NCBI GenBank assembly: GCA_913020715.1
Contig: CAJVZH010000009.1
Coordinates: forward strand, 1-64,000
DNA: 64,000 nt
Direction: 5' to 3'
DNA from: an uncultured Gammaproteobacteria bacterium
GTDB lineage: Bacteria > Pseudomonadota > Gammaproteobacteria > PS1 > Pseudothioglobaceae
Of this stretch, positions 35,904 to 46,587 are shown in pieces. How positions within the stretch are numbered: position 1 is the stretch's first letter; every line of letters starts with the position of its first letter. The notes beneath the pieces were generated by a model. The model made no database searches. It was given only the letters and a program-made list of their open reading frames with translations, and had not been told where the DNA came from. A program made the position numbers and the translations under genes.

Positions 35904-37715
35904 TTAGGCACTTTTAGCGCGTTTTCTTTGGTTCTCTGTTAGTAGTCTTTTACGAATACGAATATTGTTCGGTGTAACTTCAACCAACTCATCGTCATCG
36001 ATAAATTCTAACGCTTGCTCAAGGTCTAATTTGATTGCTGGTGTCAACGCAACAGCTTCATCCGTCCCCGAGGCACGAACATTGGTTAACTGTTTACCCT
36101 TCATCACGTTAATAACTAAATCTTTATCGCGTGTATGAATACCAACCACCATACCTTCGTAAATATCGACACTAGGTCCAATGAAAAATTTGCCACTTTT
36201 TTGAAGATTAAAAATCGCATAAGCAACTGATTTGCCCTGACTCATAGAGATGAGTGAACCATTACTTCTTTGGCCAATTTTGCCTTCTTTTTCTGGCTTG
36301 TATGCGTCAAAAGTTGAGTACATTAAACCAGTGCCTGTAGTCGCTGTTAAGAATTCTGTTCTAAAGCCAATCAAGCCTCTAGCAGGAATAATAAAATCAA
36401 GTTTCACGCGGCCCTTACCGTCAGGCACCATATTAGTAAGTTCAGCTTTGCGCTCGCCCAATCGCTCCATCACTGTACCCTGGTGTTGAGATTCAACATC
36501 GACAGTTAAGTTTTCGAACGGCTCACAAACTACGCCATCAATTTCTTTTAAAATCACCTGAGGCCTACCTACTGACATCTCAAACCCTTCTCGGCGCATA
36601 GTTTCAATTAGGATCGACAAATGCAACTCACCTCTACCCGACACGTTAAATTCAGAAGGGTCGTCTGTGTTTTCCACTCTCAGGGCTACGTTGTAAATCA
36701 ACTCTTTGTCTAAACGATCTCTAATGTTTCTCGAAGTGATGTATTTACCATCAAGGCCAGCAAAAGGAGAGTCGTTAACTTTGAATGCCATACTTACTGT
36801 AGGCTCATCAACGCTCAATGCAGGTAATGGATCAATCGCATTTGAATCGCAAATAGTATCTGAGATTGAGATATTCTCAACACCAACAATACCAACAATA
36901 TCGCCAGCATTTGCACTATTTACATCAATGCGCTCCAATCCGTTAAAGCCCAATAGTTGGGCAATTTTAACGTTGCGCTTAGATCCGTCAGGACTAACTA
37001 ATACTACTTGCGTGCCTTTTTTAGCAACACCGCGCGTGATACGACCAATACCAATCGCACCCACAAAAGAAGAATAATCAAGAGCGGTTATTTGCATTTG
37101 CAGTGGGCCGTCAACATCAACATCAGGTGCAGGGGCGTTTTTGACGATCGTCTCAAACATTGGGGTCATATCGCCCTCTCTGACACCATCGTCTTCTGAT
37201 GCATAACCTGCCAAAGCAGAGGCGTAAATTACTGGAAAGTCTAACTGCTCTTCAGTTGCATCCAGCTGATCAAAAAGATCAAATACTTGATCAATCACCC
37301 AGTCCGTTCTAGCGGATGGTCTGTCAACCTTGTTAATAACAACAATAGGATTTAGACCTTGTTCAAAAGCTTTTTTCGTTACAAATCGTGTTTGTGGCAT
37401 TGGACCATCAACTGCGTCCACCAATAATAAAACACTGTCCACCATTGACAGTACGCGCTCAACCTCACCACCGAAGTCGGCGTGTCCCGGTGTGTCAACA
37501 ATATTAATACGGTACTCGCCCCATTTAATCGCTGTGTTTTTTGAACTAATGGTAATGCCGCGCTCTTTCTCAAGATCGTTGGAGTCCATCATCCTATCTG
37601 TTGCTTGAAAACGATCATCAAACGTATCCGATTGCGAGAGTAATTTGTCAACCAAAGTAGTCTTGCCGTGGTCAACGTGGGCAATAATAGCAACATTTCT
37701 TAATTTATCAGTCAT
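35904..37715 (-). CDS. typA: Ribosome-associated GTPase TypA/BipA
   Basis: Translational GTPase related to EF-G, acting in ribosome assembly and stress adaptation. G motifs are clear: [15 protein letters not shown] (G1, about residues 13-27), RGITISSKN (G2), [13 protein letters not shown] (G3), NKVDRP (G4) and SALAGY (G5). The C-terminal half shows [18 protein letters not shown] and [14 protein letters not shown], specific for TypA. Length 603 aa is standard. It is divergent from rlmE, with about 140 bases between start codons, and has its own terminator. Confidence 0.97.
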   Translation of the reverse strand: MTDKLRNVAIIAHVDHGKTTLVDKLLSQSDTFDDRFQATDRMMDSNDLEKERGITISSKNTAIKWGEYRINIVDTPGHADFGGEVERVLSMVDSVLLLVDAVDGPMPQTRFVTKKAFEQGLNPIVVINKVDRPSARTDWVIDQVFDLFDQLDATEEQLDFPVIYASALAGYASEDDGVREGDMTPMFETIVKNAPAPDVDVDGPLQMQITALDYSSFVGAIGIGRITRGVAKKGTQVVLVSPDGSKRNVKIAQLLGFNGLERIDVNSANAGDIVGIVGVENISISDTICDSNAIDPLPALSVDEPTVSMAFKVNDSPFAGLDGKYITSRNIRDRLDKELIYNVALRVENTDDPSEFNVSGRGELHLSILIETMRREGFEMSVGRPQVILKEIDGVVCEPFENLTVDVESQHQGTVMERLGERKAELTNMVPDGKGRVKLDFIIPARGLIGFRTEFLTATTGTGLMYSTFDAYKPEKEGKIGQRSNGSLISMSQGKSVAYAIFNLQKSGKFFIGPSVDIYEGMVVGIHTRDKDLVINVMKGKQLTNVRASGTDEAVALTPAIKLDLEQALEFIDDDELVEVTPNNIRIRKRLLTENQRKRAKSA

Positions 37716-37855
37716 TTTTGGGATCTATATAAAATTTGAGCACTATTATCCCGTATAACAAGAACACACCTTGAACTAAATTAAAGATCTCTAAAAATAA
37801 ATTGATCATTGGTAAGCCCTATAAAATACAAGGATTCAATAGCAAAACTCTGCGC

Positions 37856-38473
37856 ATGGCAAAAAAAGGAAGCTCTGGCCGCTGGATGGAAGAGCATAAA
37901 AACGACGAATATGTAAAGAAGGCACAAAAGGAAGGCTACCGGTGCCGTGCCGCCTACAAGCTAATCGAGGCGATTGAAAAAGATAAAATTATCCGCATTG
38001 GTGATAAAGTGCTGGATTTAGGTGCTGCGCCTGGCGGCTGGTCACAAGTTGCGATTAAATCTGTTGGCGCCAAAGGCCAAGTTATTGCGAGCGACATATT
38101 AGATATTGAGGAAATTTCTGGCGTTGATTTTCTCCAAGGTGACTTCACTGAAAACGATGTGTACGACTCTCTATTGGAGCTAACCAAGGGTGAAAAAATG
38201 GATGTTGTACTCTCTGACATGGCGCCGAATATGAGTGGGCAACTGTCGGTAGACCAGCCCAAGTCGATGTACCTGGCTGAATTAGCCATGGATATGGCTC
38301 TCAAAACACTGGCAAAAAATGGCCACTTCTTTGTTAAAGTTTTCCAAGGTGATGGCTTTGACGTTTATGTTAAAAGCGCAAGAGCTGCATTTAAAAAAGT
38401 CATTATTCGCAAGCCAAAAGCCTCCCGCCCAAGATCTAAAGAAGTATATCTTTTAGCAAGTCAGCTAAAATAG
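37856..38473 (+). CDS. rlmE: 23S rRNA 2'-O-ribose U2552 methyltransferase RlmE
   Basis: FtsJ-type methyltransferase. [19 protein letters not shown] at the N-terminus is diagnostic, [12 protein letters not shown] contains the catalytic lysine, [14 protein letters not shown] is the SAM motif, [10 protein letters not shown] holds the catalytic Asp, and [11 protein letters not shown] the second catalytic lysine. From the ATG at 37856 it is 205 aa, as in E. coli (209); an upstream in-frame start at 37802 would add 18 residues not found in relatives. In E. coli rlmE precedes ftsH; here ispB follows after 6 bases. Confidence 0.95.
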   Translation: MAKKGSSGRWMEEHKNDEYVKKAQKEGYRCRAAYKLIEAIEKDKIIRIGDKVLDLGAAPGGWSQVAIKSVGAKGQVIASDILDIEEISGVDFLQGDFTENDVYDSLLELTKGEKMDVVLSDMAPNMSGQLSVDQPKSMYLAELAMDMALKTLAKNGHFFVKVFQGDGFDVYVKSARAAFKKVIIRKPKASRPRSKEVYLLASQLK

Positions 38474-38479
38474 CGCCTT

Positions 38480-39451
38480 ATGCAAAATTTCAGCCAGATT
38501 CAATCTCTCATGCAAGCCGATTTAGCGAAAACGGATGAGATTTTAATCGACCGTCTTAACTCAGACGTTGCTCTCATTAATCAAATGAGCCACTACATTA
38601 TTTCGTCTGGTGGAAAGCGCTTACGCCCTTTACTACTACTGCTTTGCGCCCGCGCGACAAGCTATCAGGGCGAACATCAACATGCAATGGCCGTCGTTAT
38701 TGAGCTAATCCATACGGCAACGCTTTTGCACGATGATGTGGTTGACGAGTCAACAACACGACGCGGCCAAGAAACTGCTAACGAATTATGGGGCAATGCA
38801 CCTAGTGTATTGGTCGGTGATTTCCTCTATTCTCGCGCTTTTGAAATCATGGTCGAACCCGACTCAATGGCCATTATGCGATTGCTTTCTGAGGCGACAA
38901 ACAACATTGCCCAAGGCGAAGTATTACAACTGCTTAATATTAAAAACGCAGACGTGACCCAAGAGCAATATTTCGCTGTTATTAAACGCAAAACGGCTTG
39001 TTTGTTTGAAGCGGCTTGCAAAATTGGCGGCATGCTTTCAAACTCCTCAAGTAAGACAATTGAGGCACTTGGACAATTTGGCCTTCACTTGGGTAACGCA
39101 TTTCAAATTATTGACGACGTGCTGGATTACGAATCCGACTCTGAGACCATGGGCAAAGAAGTGGGGGACGACCTTGCCGAGGGAAAAACTACTTTACCAA
39201 TGATCTACGCCCTAGATCAAACGTCCGGCGCAGAACATGACTTACTTAAGAACGCTATTGAATATGCAGACACCTCACACATTGATGATATTATTGCCAT
39301 CCTTGTTCGCGTCAAAGCATTTGACTTTACTCGAAACGTGGCAGAAAGTGAGTCACAGCAAGCAATGAATGCTTTAAACACCTTGCCAGAATCCGATTAT
39401 CGCTCTGCACTGACTCTCCTTTGCGAGCTGTCGTTAAAACGCACCTCGTAA
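38480..39451 (+). CDS. ispB: Octaprenyl diphosphate synthase
   Basis: Trans-prenyltransferase that makes the ubiquinone side chain. The first aspartate-rich motif is LLHDDVVDESTTRRG (about residues 81-95) and the second FQIIDDVLDY. GGKRLRPLLLLL binds the diphosphate. Length 323 aa equals E. coli IspB. Chain length C40 is inferred from similarity, not provable by reading. It lies between rlmE and the DinG-like gene, 7 bases before the latter, apparently in one unit. Confidence 0.93.
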   Translation: MQNFSQIQSLMQADLAKTDEILIDRLNSDVALINQMSHYIISSGGKRLRPLLLLLCARATSYQGEHQHAMAVVIELIHTATLLHDDVVDESTTRRGQETANELWGNAPSVLVGDFLYSRAFEIMVEPDSMAIMRLLSEATNNIAQGEVLQLLNIKNADVTQEQYFAVIKRKTACLFEAACKIGGMLSNSSSKTIEALGQFGLHLGNAFQIIDDVLDYESDSETMGKEVGDDLAEGKTTLPMIYALDQTSGAEHDLLKNAIEYADTSHIDDIIAILVRVKAFDFTRNVAESESQQAMNALNTLPESDYRSALTLLCELSLKRTS

Positions 39452-39458
39452 ATTCAGC

Positions 39459-41516
39459 ATGCTAACTGAAGCGCTTAAAGCTGAAATTCGCGCTTCATTT
39501 GAGGCAGCAAAAACACAACTACCGGGCTACAAAAACCGCTCTTCGCAAAACCGAATGATGGCTGAAATAGCCAAAACCTTGGCTGGCGAATACGCAGATT
39601 CAAATCCAATCCTTTGCGTCGAGGCGCCGACGGGTACAGGCAAAACGATGGCATACTTGATTGCCACCCTACCCATTGCCAAAGCAAACGATAAAAAATT
39701 AGTGATTGCCAGTGCAAACGTTGCCCTGCAAGAGCAATTGCTTTTTAAAGATATTGTTGAGGCGCAAAAATATTCAACGGTAAGTTTTGATTATGCACTT
39801 GCTAAAGGCCGTTCTCGTTACGCTTGTATTCGTAATTTAATCAATCTCACAGAAGACACCACGGACACTCAATCGTTATTTGAAGACAGTTTGCTTTGGG
39901 ACGCGCCTCCGAGTAATAACCAGATGGATCAACTCAGAGAGATGACCGAAGATTACACCTCCAACCGCTGGAATGGTGAAATAGACGATCTGGAAACACC
40001 GCCCGAATCTTCATTATGGCAAAAAGCCGCTTGTAATCGCTTTACTTGTACGGCCAAAAACTGTGAATTTTATAACGACTGCGCGTTTTTTAAAGCACGA
40101 AAAAAAGCTGCACAAGCGGATGTTATCATTGCCAATCACGATCTTGTTTTGGCGGATATTTTTAGTGGAAACTCTATTCTTCCGGATGTTGAAGACTGCA
40201 TTTTTGTCTTCGACGAAGCGCACCATTTTGCGCCAAAAGCCTTATCTCACTTTTCTCAAAGCGCCAGTGTTGATTTTATAAAAACATCGGCTCGCCAAGC
40301 CAAGAGTGTGATGGACCAAATATGCAAAATCACCCATCAAGATGGCGCTGAAGATCGAATTAAAGCTATCGACACCCTGCTTTCTGAGCTCAATGCGCCA
40401 CTGACTGAGCTTGATTACAGCGATGATATGCACCTGTTTGAAATAAAAGGCGTTGACAGTACTATTATCAATAGTGCAAAAAATTTAGCGACAAGCATGA
40501 GTAGCACTTACACTGATTTTTCTAAGAAAAAAGACGACTGGCAAGCTTTTTGCAAGAGCAACCACCAAGATCAAGCAACGGTTGACAATTTAAACAATAT
40601 CATTGGCCAAAACGAGCAAAATCTATCGTCTATCGTCTCCCTTTTGAGTGCCTTCACTCAAAGTGCCAAACCCGACAAGCCACCACCAAGCCATTGGATT
40701 GAAAAATCTATTATGGTAAATAAAAAAACAAATTATCACCTAAATTCTGCAAAAATTGATGTTTCTGGCTATCTGGATACGCTTATCTGGTCAAAGGCGG
40801 CCGGCGTTATTCTTACTTCAGCTACACTCACCGCGCTTGGTAGTTTTGACCGATTAAATCAACAGTTAGGCCTACAAGAAAAAGACAATCAATACTTACG
40901 CCTAGCTTCGCCCTTTGATCATAAATCGGTTGATTTTGTTGTTGCTAAAATGAAATCAAACCCAACTCAAGCCTTTGATCACACGCAAGAACTTGGCAAA
41001 GAACTGAAAAATCGTATCGATCAAACCCAAGGCACATTGGTAATTTTTGCTTCAAATAAGCAAATGCAGCTGGTGGCTGATTTGGTTGAGCAGTTCTTAG
41101 GCTGCTCACTCTTAATTCAAGGCGAGTACAGTAAAAAACGCATTCTTGAAAAGCATGTCGAACTGAGAAAACAAGGCAAAGGGAGTGTTATTTTTGGACT
41201 GGACAGTTTTGCTGAAGGTGTCGACCTTAAAGGCGACAACCTCAACCATGTAATGATTGCCAAACTGCGATTTAGCGTACCCACTTCACCGATTGAAAAA
41301 ACCACTCAATCGTATCTTGAGTCACTCAATCGCAACCCTTTTATGGAAATCGCCTTACCAGACGCCTCTCTCAGACTTATTCAAGCATGCGGCCGCCTTA
41401 TCAGGACGGAGACCGATACTGGCACGATTACGATTTTTGACAATCGCCTAACCACTAAGTTCTACGGCAAGCAATTACTCAATGCTCTGCCTGGATACAA
41501 TTTGGTGATCGAATAA
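39459..41516 (+). CDS. dinG: DinG-family ATP-dependent DNA helicase
   Basis: XPD-like superfamily 2 helicase with an iron-sulfur cluster. Walker A is EAPTGTGKTMAYLIATLP (about residues 50-67), the DEAH box is VFDEAHHFAP, and ILTSATLTALGSF and GLDSFAEGVDLKGD are later helicase motifs. Four cysteines between motifs Ia and II (in RYACIRNL, ACNRFTCTAKNCEF and NDCAFF) would bind the 4Fe-4S cluster. Length 685 aa is near E. coli DinG (716). YoaA is the close alternative. No LexA box is visible in front; it is within the rlmE-ispB unit, so SOS control is not evident. Confidence 0.9.
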   Translation: MLTEALKAEIRASFEAAKTQLPGYKNRSSQNRMMAEIAKTLAGEYADSNPILCVEAPTGTGKTMAYLIATLPIAKANDKKLVIASANVALQEQLLFKDIVEAQKYSTVSFDYALAKGRSRYACIRNLINLTEDTTDTQSLFEDSLLWDAPPSNNQMDQLREMTEDYTSNRWNGEIDDLETPPESSLWQKAACNRFTCTAKNCEFYNDCAFFKARKKAAQADVIIANHDLVLADIFSGNSILPDVEDCIFVFDEAHHFAPKALSHFSQSASVDFIKTSARQAKSVMDQICKITHQDGAEDRIKAIDTLLSELNAPLTELDYSDDMHLFEIKGVDSTIINSAKNLATSMSSTYTDFSKKKDDWQAFCKSNHQDQATVDNLNNIIGQNEQNLSSIVSLLSAFTQSAKPDKPPPSHWIEKSIMVNKKTNYHLNSAKIDVSGYLDTLIWSKAAGVILTSATLTALGSFDRLNQQLGLQEKDNQYLRLASPFDHKSVDFVVAKMKSNPTQAFDHTQELGKELKNRIDQTQGTLVIFASNKQMQLVADLVEQFLGCSLLIQGEYSKKRILEKHVELRKQGKGSVIFGLDSFAEGVDLKGDNLNHVMIAKLRFSVPTSPIEKTTQSYLESLNRNPFMEIALPDASLRLIQACGRLIRTETDTGTITIFDNRLTTKFYGKQLLNALPGYNLVIE

Positions 41517-41547
41517 AAATAACACCCTTTTGACCAATAAAGAAAAA

Positions 41548-42681
41548 CTACATCTTACCTGGCGCCATGAGTATGGCCATCTGCTTACTTTCACTCCAAG
41601 TCATGAAGTTATCAAACTTTTGATAAAAAGCCTCGACACTCAAACCAAAGGCCTCTTTAAAAGATTTTTTCCACCCCATTCCAGGTTTGCCGCCTTGGCT
41701 CGCTTCTCTCTCATTCTCAGCCAAGTTTATATAGTAATCAACAAAAGCCGCCTTATTAGAGCCTGTTAGGTGACTCAAGTAAGCAATGGCCCATGCGCCG
41801 CCTTCGTATTGAAGATGTGGGCGGTGGCCTAGTTTCTGCGTGATATAGTCAAGATCACCAAGTGACTCCATAGCGGAAATAGAGAGTTGCACACCACGAC
41901 TCTTTGAATCTCGAATTTCGTTTAGCGCTTGATTCAACATACGCTTCATGTTTGATTGGTAATCAGCCCAGCCATTCATACCAAGAATATTAAAACCAAA
42001 ATACTCAGCCGCCCCCTCTTCTAACCAAAGCGGGCCAACGCCTTCTCTTTCAACCCTCTGCATTCTGGAAACACCAAATTTGCCCTCTTTTTCAAAGAAG
42101 CGCACCTGTGCGCCTTGATAAACATGAAAGTATTCGTGTGCAGCAATTTTCATGTGCATATTGCCCGCACTCTCTCCCTGCCACCAGCCATCATTGGAGG
42201 ACATAGTGGCATAAAGCGAGTTACCTGACAGACCTGCATTTGCAACCACAGGCTGAGTTCCCCAACTTTTCATCCAATCCATACACCCTCTTTCGTTCGG
42301 TGGTGCACCGTCTAATATGCAGACATCGTTGGCAACTTTATTAATATCGGATTTCCTGCCATGCCAAAACAGGCCATACGTTTCAACTATTGGACGATCA
42401 CCAAAAAACTGATATGCGGCTGTGACGCCCTTAACAATCTCATCAACTTTGACTTTATCAACGCCGCTATAAGTGCGTACATTAAGTTTTTCCTTGCCCA
42501 TCCAGGACGGAGACGCGTAATCATATCCAGCTGAGTGCTGCCAATTAATGTGGCTTATATTTAGTGATGCGCTGTCAGCTTGAGAGGCCATCGGGGCCAC
42601 AACAACACAGACGGAAAGTGCAATTATTACTAACTTGTAGAATAATTTACTGCTTAAGTACGTAACGGCTAACATAAACAA
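41548..42681 (-). CDS. Secreted putative gluzincin-type metallopeptidase
   Basis: A 377-residue exported protein with a signal peptide (hydrophobic stretch about residues 15-31, likely cleavage after SQA at 35). The middle contains HEYFH at residues 182-186 in KIAAHEYFHVYQG, and 35 residues later PLWLEEGAAEYFGF, where Glu222 is a plausible third zinc ligand, the arrangement of the MA clan (gluzincins). Two cysteines (Cys121 and Cys133) may pair. No prodomain or C-terminal anchor is evident. I do not recognise a named family, and activity is an inference from the motif. It is a single gene on the minus strand, convergent with the dinG-like gene at 31 bases. Confidence 0.78.
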   Translation of the reverse strand: MFMLAVTYLSSKLFYKLVIIALSVCVVVAPMASQADSASLNISHINWQHSAGYDYASPSWMGKEKLNVRTYSGVDKVKVDEIVKGVTAAYQFFGDRPIVETYGLFWHGRKSDINKVANDVCILDGAPPNERGCMDWMKSWGTQPVVANAGLSGNSLYATMSSNDGWWQGESAGNMHMKIAAHEYFHVYQGAQVRFFEKEGKFGVSRMQRVEREGVGPLWLEEGAAEYFGFNILGMNGWADYQSNMKRMLNQALNEIRDSKSRGVQLSISAMESLGDLDYITQKLGHRPHLQYEGGAWAIAYLSHLTGSNKAAFVDYYINLAENEREASQGGKPGMGWKKSFKEAFGLSVEAFYQKFDNFMTWSESKQMAILMAPGKM

Positions 42682-42823
42682 TCTCCATTCTTATTAAATG
42701 ACTACCTTGACACTTTCAAGGAATGCTGACAACTATACTCTCTGCGATACATGATTAGTATCAATTTGATCCTAAAAAAGGAACCAAGAGTGATTTCGGA
42801 TTGTTTATATTAAATTTAGCGCG

Positions 42824-44239
42824 TTATTTCAACCCCAGCTTTTCCTCGATAAATACATTACGGAAAACACCATTTGGATCAAATTGATGACAAACATTTC
42901 GGAATTCGACAATCTCTGGATACAGCTGATTGACTTGTTCGCCAGTTTGAGGAAACCACTTACCCCAATGAATACGTGCATCAAAGAGCTCAAACATGTT
43001 GTTTGCAAGAAAGGTTGCCAATGCATAAAAATCATCCCTGGGCTCAACATACGTAATAAAGCTAATTGAATAGTAGTCTTCAGAGCCGCCGGAGGCCATT
43101 GATATAAGCGTGTCATCAGGCAGTATCCTGCGAAAACAAATCGGGTAGTGATGAGTGAATTTGCCTTTAATATCCTCCAGTGAATCAATCAACTCGGCTT
43201 TTTGCAATTTTTCAAACGTCGAGGGTGATAACTTATGGCTAGCATCGTCGGACAACTTCAGGATGTCAGCAACAAAGCTTGCCGCCTCTCCGACCTTAGA
43301 TCTTGTTACAAACAGCTCAATCTCTAAATGTTTAAATAATTCATGCTCCATTACAAGCGCGTGATCACTACGATCGGTCACTACCCAACGGGGGGAGATT
43401 AAAGAAGGCGCAACTTGTCGAAAAAAGAAGTGGATTAGTTTTTTGCTTCTTAGGACTGAAGCAAACAACTTTAAAGTTAAATGCATTCCTAAATCGATGA
43501 CAAGAAACCAGTAGACCCGGTACACACCAGCTAAACCGCGACGACGACACTCGCTGGAAACCACTCGCTCATGAGCAAGAAACAACCAAGAGTGTGGCAT
43601 TAGATAAAACTGCTGCAGAGGTGCTTTTTTTTCGAGGATAAGAATCTCGTCTATTTTTTGGCAAAACGTGGCTTTTTCTTGAACAAAGTATTGCGGTATA
43701 CAAGGCAGTGTAATCTCAGTAATAACACCCAAACACCCAAGAGAGCAACGAGCCGCTTGCAACTCGACCCCATCATTAACTTCTACAACTTGTGCGGTGC
43801 TTTCGTCACCTTTAAAGCAAGCCACTCTCAGCGACTCAATGTAGTGAGAAAGGCTGTGTTTTCCAGAACCGTGCGTACCTGTTGCCGTGATACCAGCAAT
43901 TGTTTGCTCGGTAATTAGAGCTAACGACGGAAGGGTCAGTCTTTGCTTGTTCAGCGCCTTTAATAAATGCTTTATTTGGCAACCCGCCCCGACTCTTACG
44001 CGTGTTTCACCATTCTGCGCAAACACTTCAATACGATTGAAATACCGCATATCAATCAGCACTTCGTCAGTTTTGACTAAATTACTCCATGAATGTAATG
44101 AGCCAACAACTCGAATCTTTTCATCTTTGTGCAACTGGAGAATATCAAGCAATTCGCTTTCACTGTTTGGCGAATAAAAATATTTAGGCTTAAAACGTAA
44201 GTTTCTACCAAAATTCTTGATTAATTTAGCTTGCTTCAT
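42824..44239 (-). CDS. FAD-linked oxidase, aldonolactone-oxidase-like
   Basis: A 471-residue VAO-type flavoprotein. The N-terminal FAD-binding domain has YFYSPNSESELLDIL, then RVVGSLHSWSNL, where His49 lies where some relatives bind FAD covalently, and ALITEQTIAGITATGTHGSG. The C-terminal part ends with ARIHWGKWFPQ and a DPNGVFRN block, the pattern of the D-arabinono-1,4-lactone oxidase domain. The natural substrate is unknown; sugar lactones or polyols such as xylitol or alditol are used by relatives. No signal peptide. It stands alone with a 142-base gap to the peptidase gene and a 231-base gap to hppA. Confidence 0.85.
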   Translation of the reverse strand: MKQAKLIKNFGRNLRFKPKYFYSPNSESELLDILQLHKDEKIRVVGSLHSWSNLVKTDEVLIDMRYFNRIEVFAQNGETRVRVGAGCQIKHLLKALNKQRLTLPSLALITEQTIAGITATGTHGSGKHSLSHYIESLRVACFKGDESTAQVVEVNDGVELQAARCSLGCLGVITEITLPCIPQYFVQEKATFCQKIDEILILEKKAPLQQFYLMPHSWLFLAHERVVSSECRRRGLAGVYRVYWFLVIDLGMHLTLKLFASVLRSKKLIHFFFRQVAPSLISPRWVVTDRSDHALVMEHELFKHLEIELFVTRSKVGEAASFVADILKLSDDASHKLSPSTFEKLQKAELIDSLEDIKGKFTHHYPICFRRILPDDTLISMASGGSEDYYSISFITYVEPRDDFYALATFLANNMFELFDARIHWGKWFPQTGEQVNQLYPEIVEFRNVCHQFDPNGVFRNVFIEEKLGLK

Positions 44240-44470
44240 CAGAGTTGAAAGTTGTATTATTATTTATTTGCTGTGTGAATCATACCAGCATAAGTGGCAT
44301 TAACAATTTTCTCAACAATCGCTTAACTCCATATAAAAACTAATAAATTTCACCAATATCTTAAATTTTTCAGATTAATTAATTTCAACTTTATTTGTGT
44401 ATTTACCAACTAAACACCAAGCCGATGGGTTACTATGGCGCCTGCATTTTAAAAAGATAAGGGAGAGAAA

Positions 44471-46477
44471 ATGGATTTTGATGTAAATTTAGTAGCTCCA
44501 GGACTTGGTGTTCTTGGGCTACTTATCGTAATAGTTATCTACCAATGGATCAAGAAACAACCAGAGGGTAGTGGAAAAGTACAAAAGATTGGCGAACAAA
44601 TCCACATTGGTGCGATTGTGTTTATGGCGCGAGAATACAAAATGCTCAGCATGTTTTCTGCTGTTTTATTGGTATTAATGTATGCGTTCCTTGGCTGGAT
44701 GAGCGCCCTCTGCTTTGTTGTTGGCGCCGTAACTTCCGCAACAGCCGGCTACATAGGCATGAACACTGCAACCATTGCTAACGTTAGAACAACGCAAGCT
44801 GCACACGATCAAGGCAGTGCCGCTGCACTTAAGGTGGCTTTCTTTGGTGGCTCTGTAATGGGCTTGTCGGTTGCTGCACTCGGTCTGTTGGGCTTGGGTG
44901 GTCTGTATTACTTCTTCGGCGAAACACACTCAGAAGCCCTTCACGGCTTTGCCATGGGTGCTTCGGTCGTTGCTCTATTCTCTCGTGTTGGTGGCGGTAT
45001 CTTTACTAAAAGTGCCGATGTTGGTGCAGACTTAGTAGGTAAATTAGAAGCTGGCATCCCAGAAGATGACCCGCGCAACCCGGGCGTTATTGCAGACAAT
45101 GTTGGCGACAACGTGGGCGATATAGCCGGTATGGGTTCTGATATTTTTGAATCTTACTGTGGCTCAATGATTGCAACGATTGCAATTGCATCAACTTTGT
45201 CAACAATTGCACTAGACAAACTGGGTGGCAATCAATCCGAATTGATGTTCCTGCCACTGGCACTTGCCTCACTCGGTTTGGTTTGCTCAATTATTGGCAT
45301 TCTTGTGGTGAAAATGTCTTCAAACAAATCACCTGAATCAGCCTTGAGAACTGGCACAATTGGCTCGGCTGTTTTGTTTATTGTCACTGCATACTTCCTT
45401 ATCGATACCCTTGATGTTGCAATTGATATTTGGGCTGCGGTATTAATGGGCAGTGTTGGTGGAATTATCATTGGCCTAGTCACTGAATACTACACTGCTG
45501 GCAAACCAATTAGAGACATTGCTGCAGCTGGTGAAACTGGAGCCGCAACAGTTATGATCAAGGGTCTTGCAATCGGCATGCAATCGGTTGTTATTCCGGT
45601 ATTAATGATCTGTGTGATTATCTACGTTGCCAACTTGTATGTTGGCTTATACGGCGTTGGCATTGCTGCGATTGGAATGCTAGCAACTGTCGGCATGACT
45701 ATGGCAATCGATGCTTACGGCCCTATTGCTGATAATGCTGGTGGCATTGCTGAAATGGCTGGTCTTGGCGAAGATACTCGTAAAATTACCGACTCACTAG
45801 ACGAGCTGGGCAACACAACAGCTGCCATTGGTAAGGGTTTTGCAATTGGTGCTGCAGCACTTGCAGCACTTGCAATTATCACTGCTTACGTTGAAACTGT
45901 CAGTGCCAATATAGATGGCTTCATACTCCAGCTCAATAGTGCTGAAGTTCTTATTGGCTTGTTTATTGGTGGCACGATTCCTTTCTTAATTTCGGCAATT
46001 ACAATGACCGCCGTAGGCGACTCTGCCTTTGAAATGATTAAAGAAATTAGAAGACAGTTCAAAGAAATTCCCGGTCTTTTAGAAGGAACAGCAGAGCCAG
46101 ATACGGCTAAATGTGTTGATATCGCAACTACGGCTGCACTGAAGAAGATGATTCTTCCAGGAGTTATTGCAGTAGCCGCACCTGTTATTGTTGGCTTTGG
46201 TATTGGTCCAACAGCCCTAGGAGGGATGCTTGGAGGTGCTTTGCTTGGTTGTGTGCTTATGGCGCTAATGATGGCCAATGCTGGTGGTGCATGGGACAAT
46301 GCAAAGAAGTACGTTGAAAAGGGCAACTTCGGTGGCAAAGGCACAGAGACTCATGCGGCAACAGTTGTAGGCGACACAGTTGGGGACCCGTTTAAGGACA
46401 CATCTGGCCCGGCCATGAACATTCTCATCAATGTGATGGCGATTGTTAGTTTGGTGATTGCGCCCCTACTAACCTAG
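44471..46477 (+). CDS. hppA: Membrane-bound ion-pumping pyrophosphatase
   Basis: Couples PPi hydrolysis to ion export across the inner membrane. Length 668 aa with about 16 membrane helices. Signature blocks: [22 protein letters not shown] (about residues 180-201), [21 protein letters not shown], and near the C-terminus [18 protein letters not shown]. The motif [14 protein letters not shown] has Ala where potassium-independent enzymes have Lys, so this should be the potassium-dependent class; whether it pumps H+ or Na+ cannot be read by eye. GGGAGAG precedes the ATG, and a 13-bp hairpin follows. A soluble PPase gene lies in the same window. Confidence 0.95.
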   Translation: MDFDVNLVAPGLGVLGLLIVIVIYQWIKKQPEGSGKVQKIGEQIHIGAIVFMAREYKMLSMFSAVLLVLMYAFLGWMSALCFVVGAVTSATAGYIGMNTATIANVRTTQAAHDQGSAAALKVAFFGGSVMGLSVAALGLLGLGGLYYFFGETHSEALHGFAMGASVVALFSRVGGGIFTKSADVGADLVGKLEAGIPEDDPRNPGVIADNVGDNVGDIAGMGSDIFESYCGSMIATIAIASTLSTIALDKLGGNQSELMFLPLALASLGLVCSIIGILVVKMSSNKSPESALRTGTIGSAVLFIVTAYFLIDTLDVAIDIWAAVLMGSVGGIIIGLVTEYYTAGKPIRDIAAAGETGAATVMIKGLAIGMQSVVIPVLMICVIIYVANLYVGLYGVGIAAIGMLATVGMTMAIDAYGPIADNAGGIAEMAGLGEDTRKITDSLDELGNTTAAIGKGFAIGAAALAALAIITAYVETVSANIDGFILQLNSAEVLIGLFIGGTIPFLISAITMTAVGDSAFEMIKEIRRQFKEIPGLLEGTAEPDTAKCVDIATTAALKKMILPGVIAVAAPVIVGFGIGPTALGGMLGGALLGCVLMALMMANAGGAWDNAKKYVEKGNFGGKGTETHAATVVGDTVGDPFKDTSGPAMNILINVMAIVSLVIAPLLT

Positions 46478-46481
46478 CAAC

Positions 46482-46511
46482 ATTCCAGCCCCGCTACAGC
46501 GGGGCTGGAAT
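46482..46511 (+). terminator. Hairpin terminator of hppA
   Basis: A perfect 13-bp stem (ATTCCAGCCCCGC with its complement) closes on TACA four bases after the hppA stop. The tail has only scattered T residues, but the stem is very strong. It would also protect the convergent trkH side. Confidence 0.75.
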
Positions 46512-46587
46512 TATATCTATCTTAACCTGGCGATTCGATCTGACACCTTCAAAAAACAAGCAAGCAACTCTCTCAAAGAGTGGTTGT

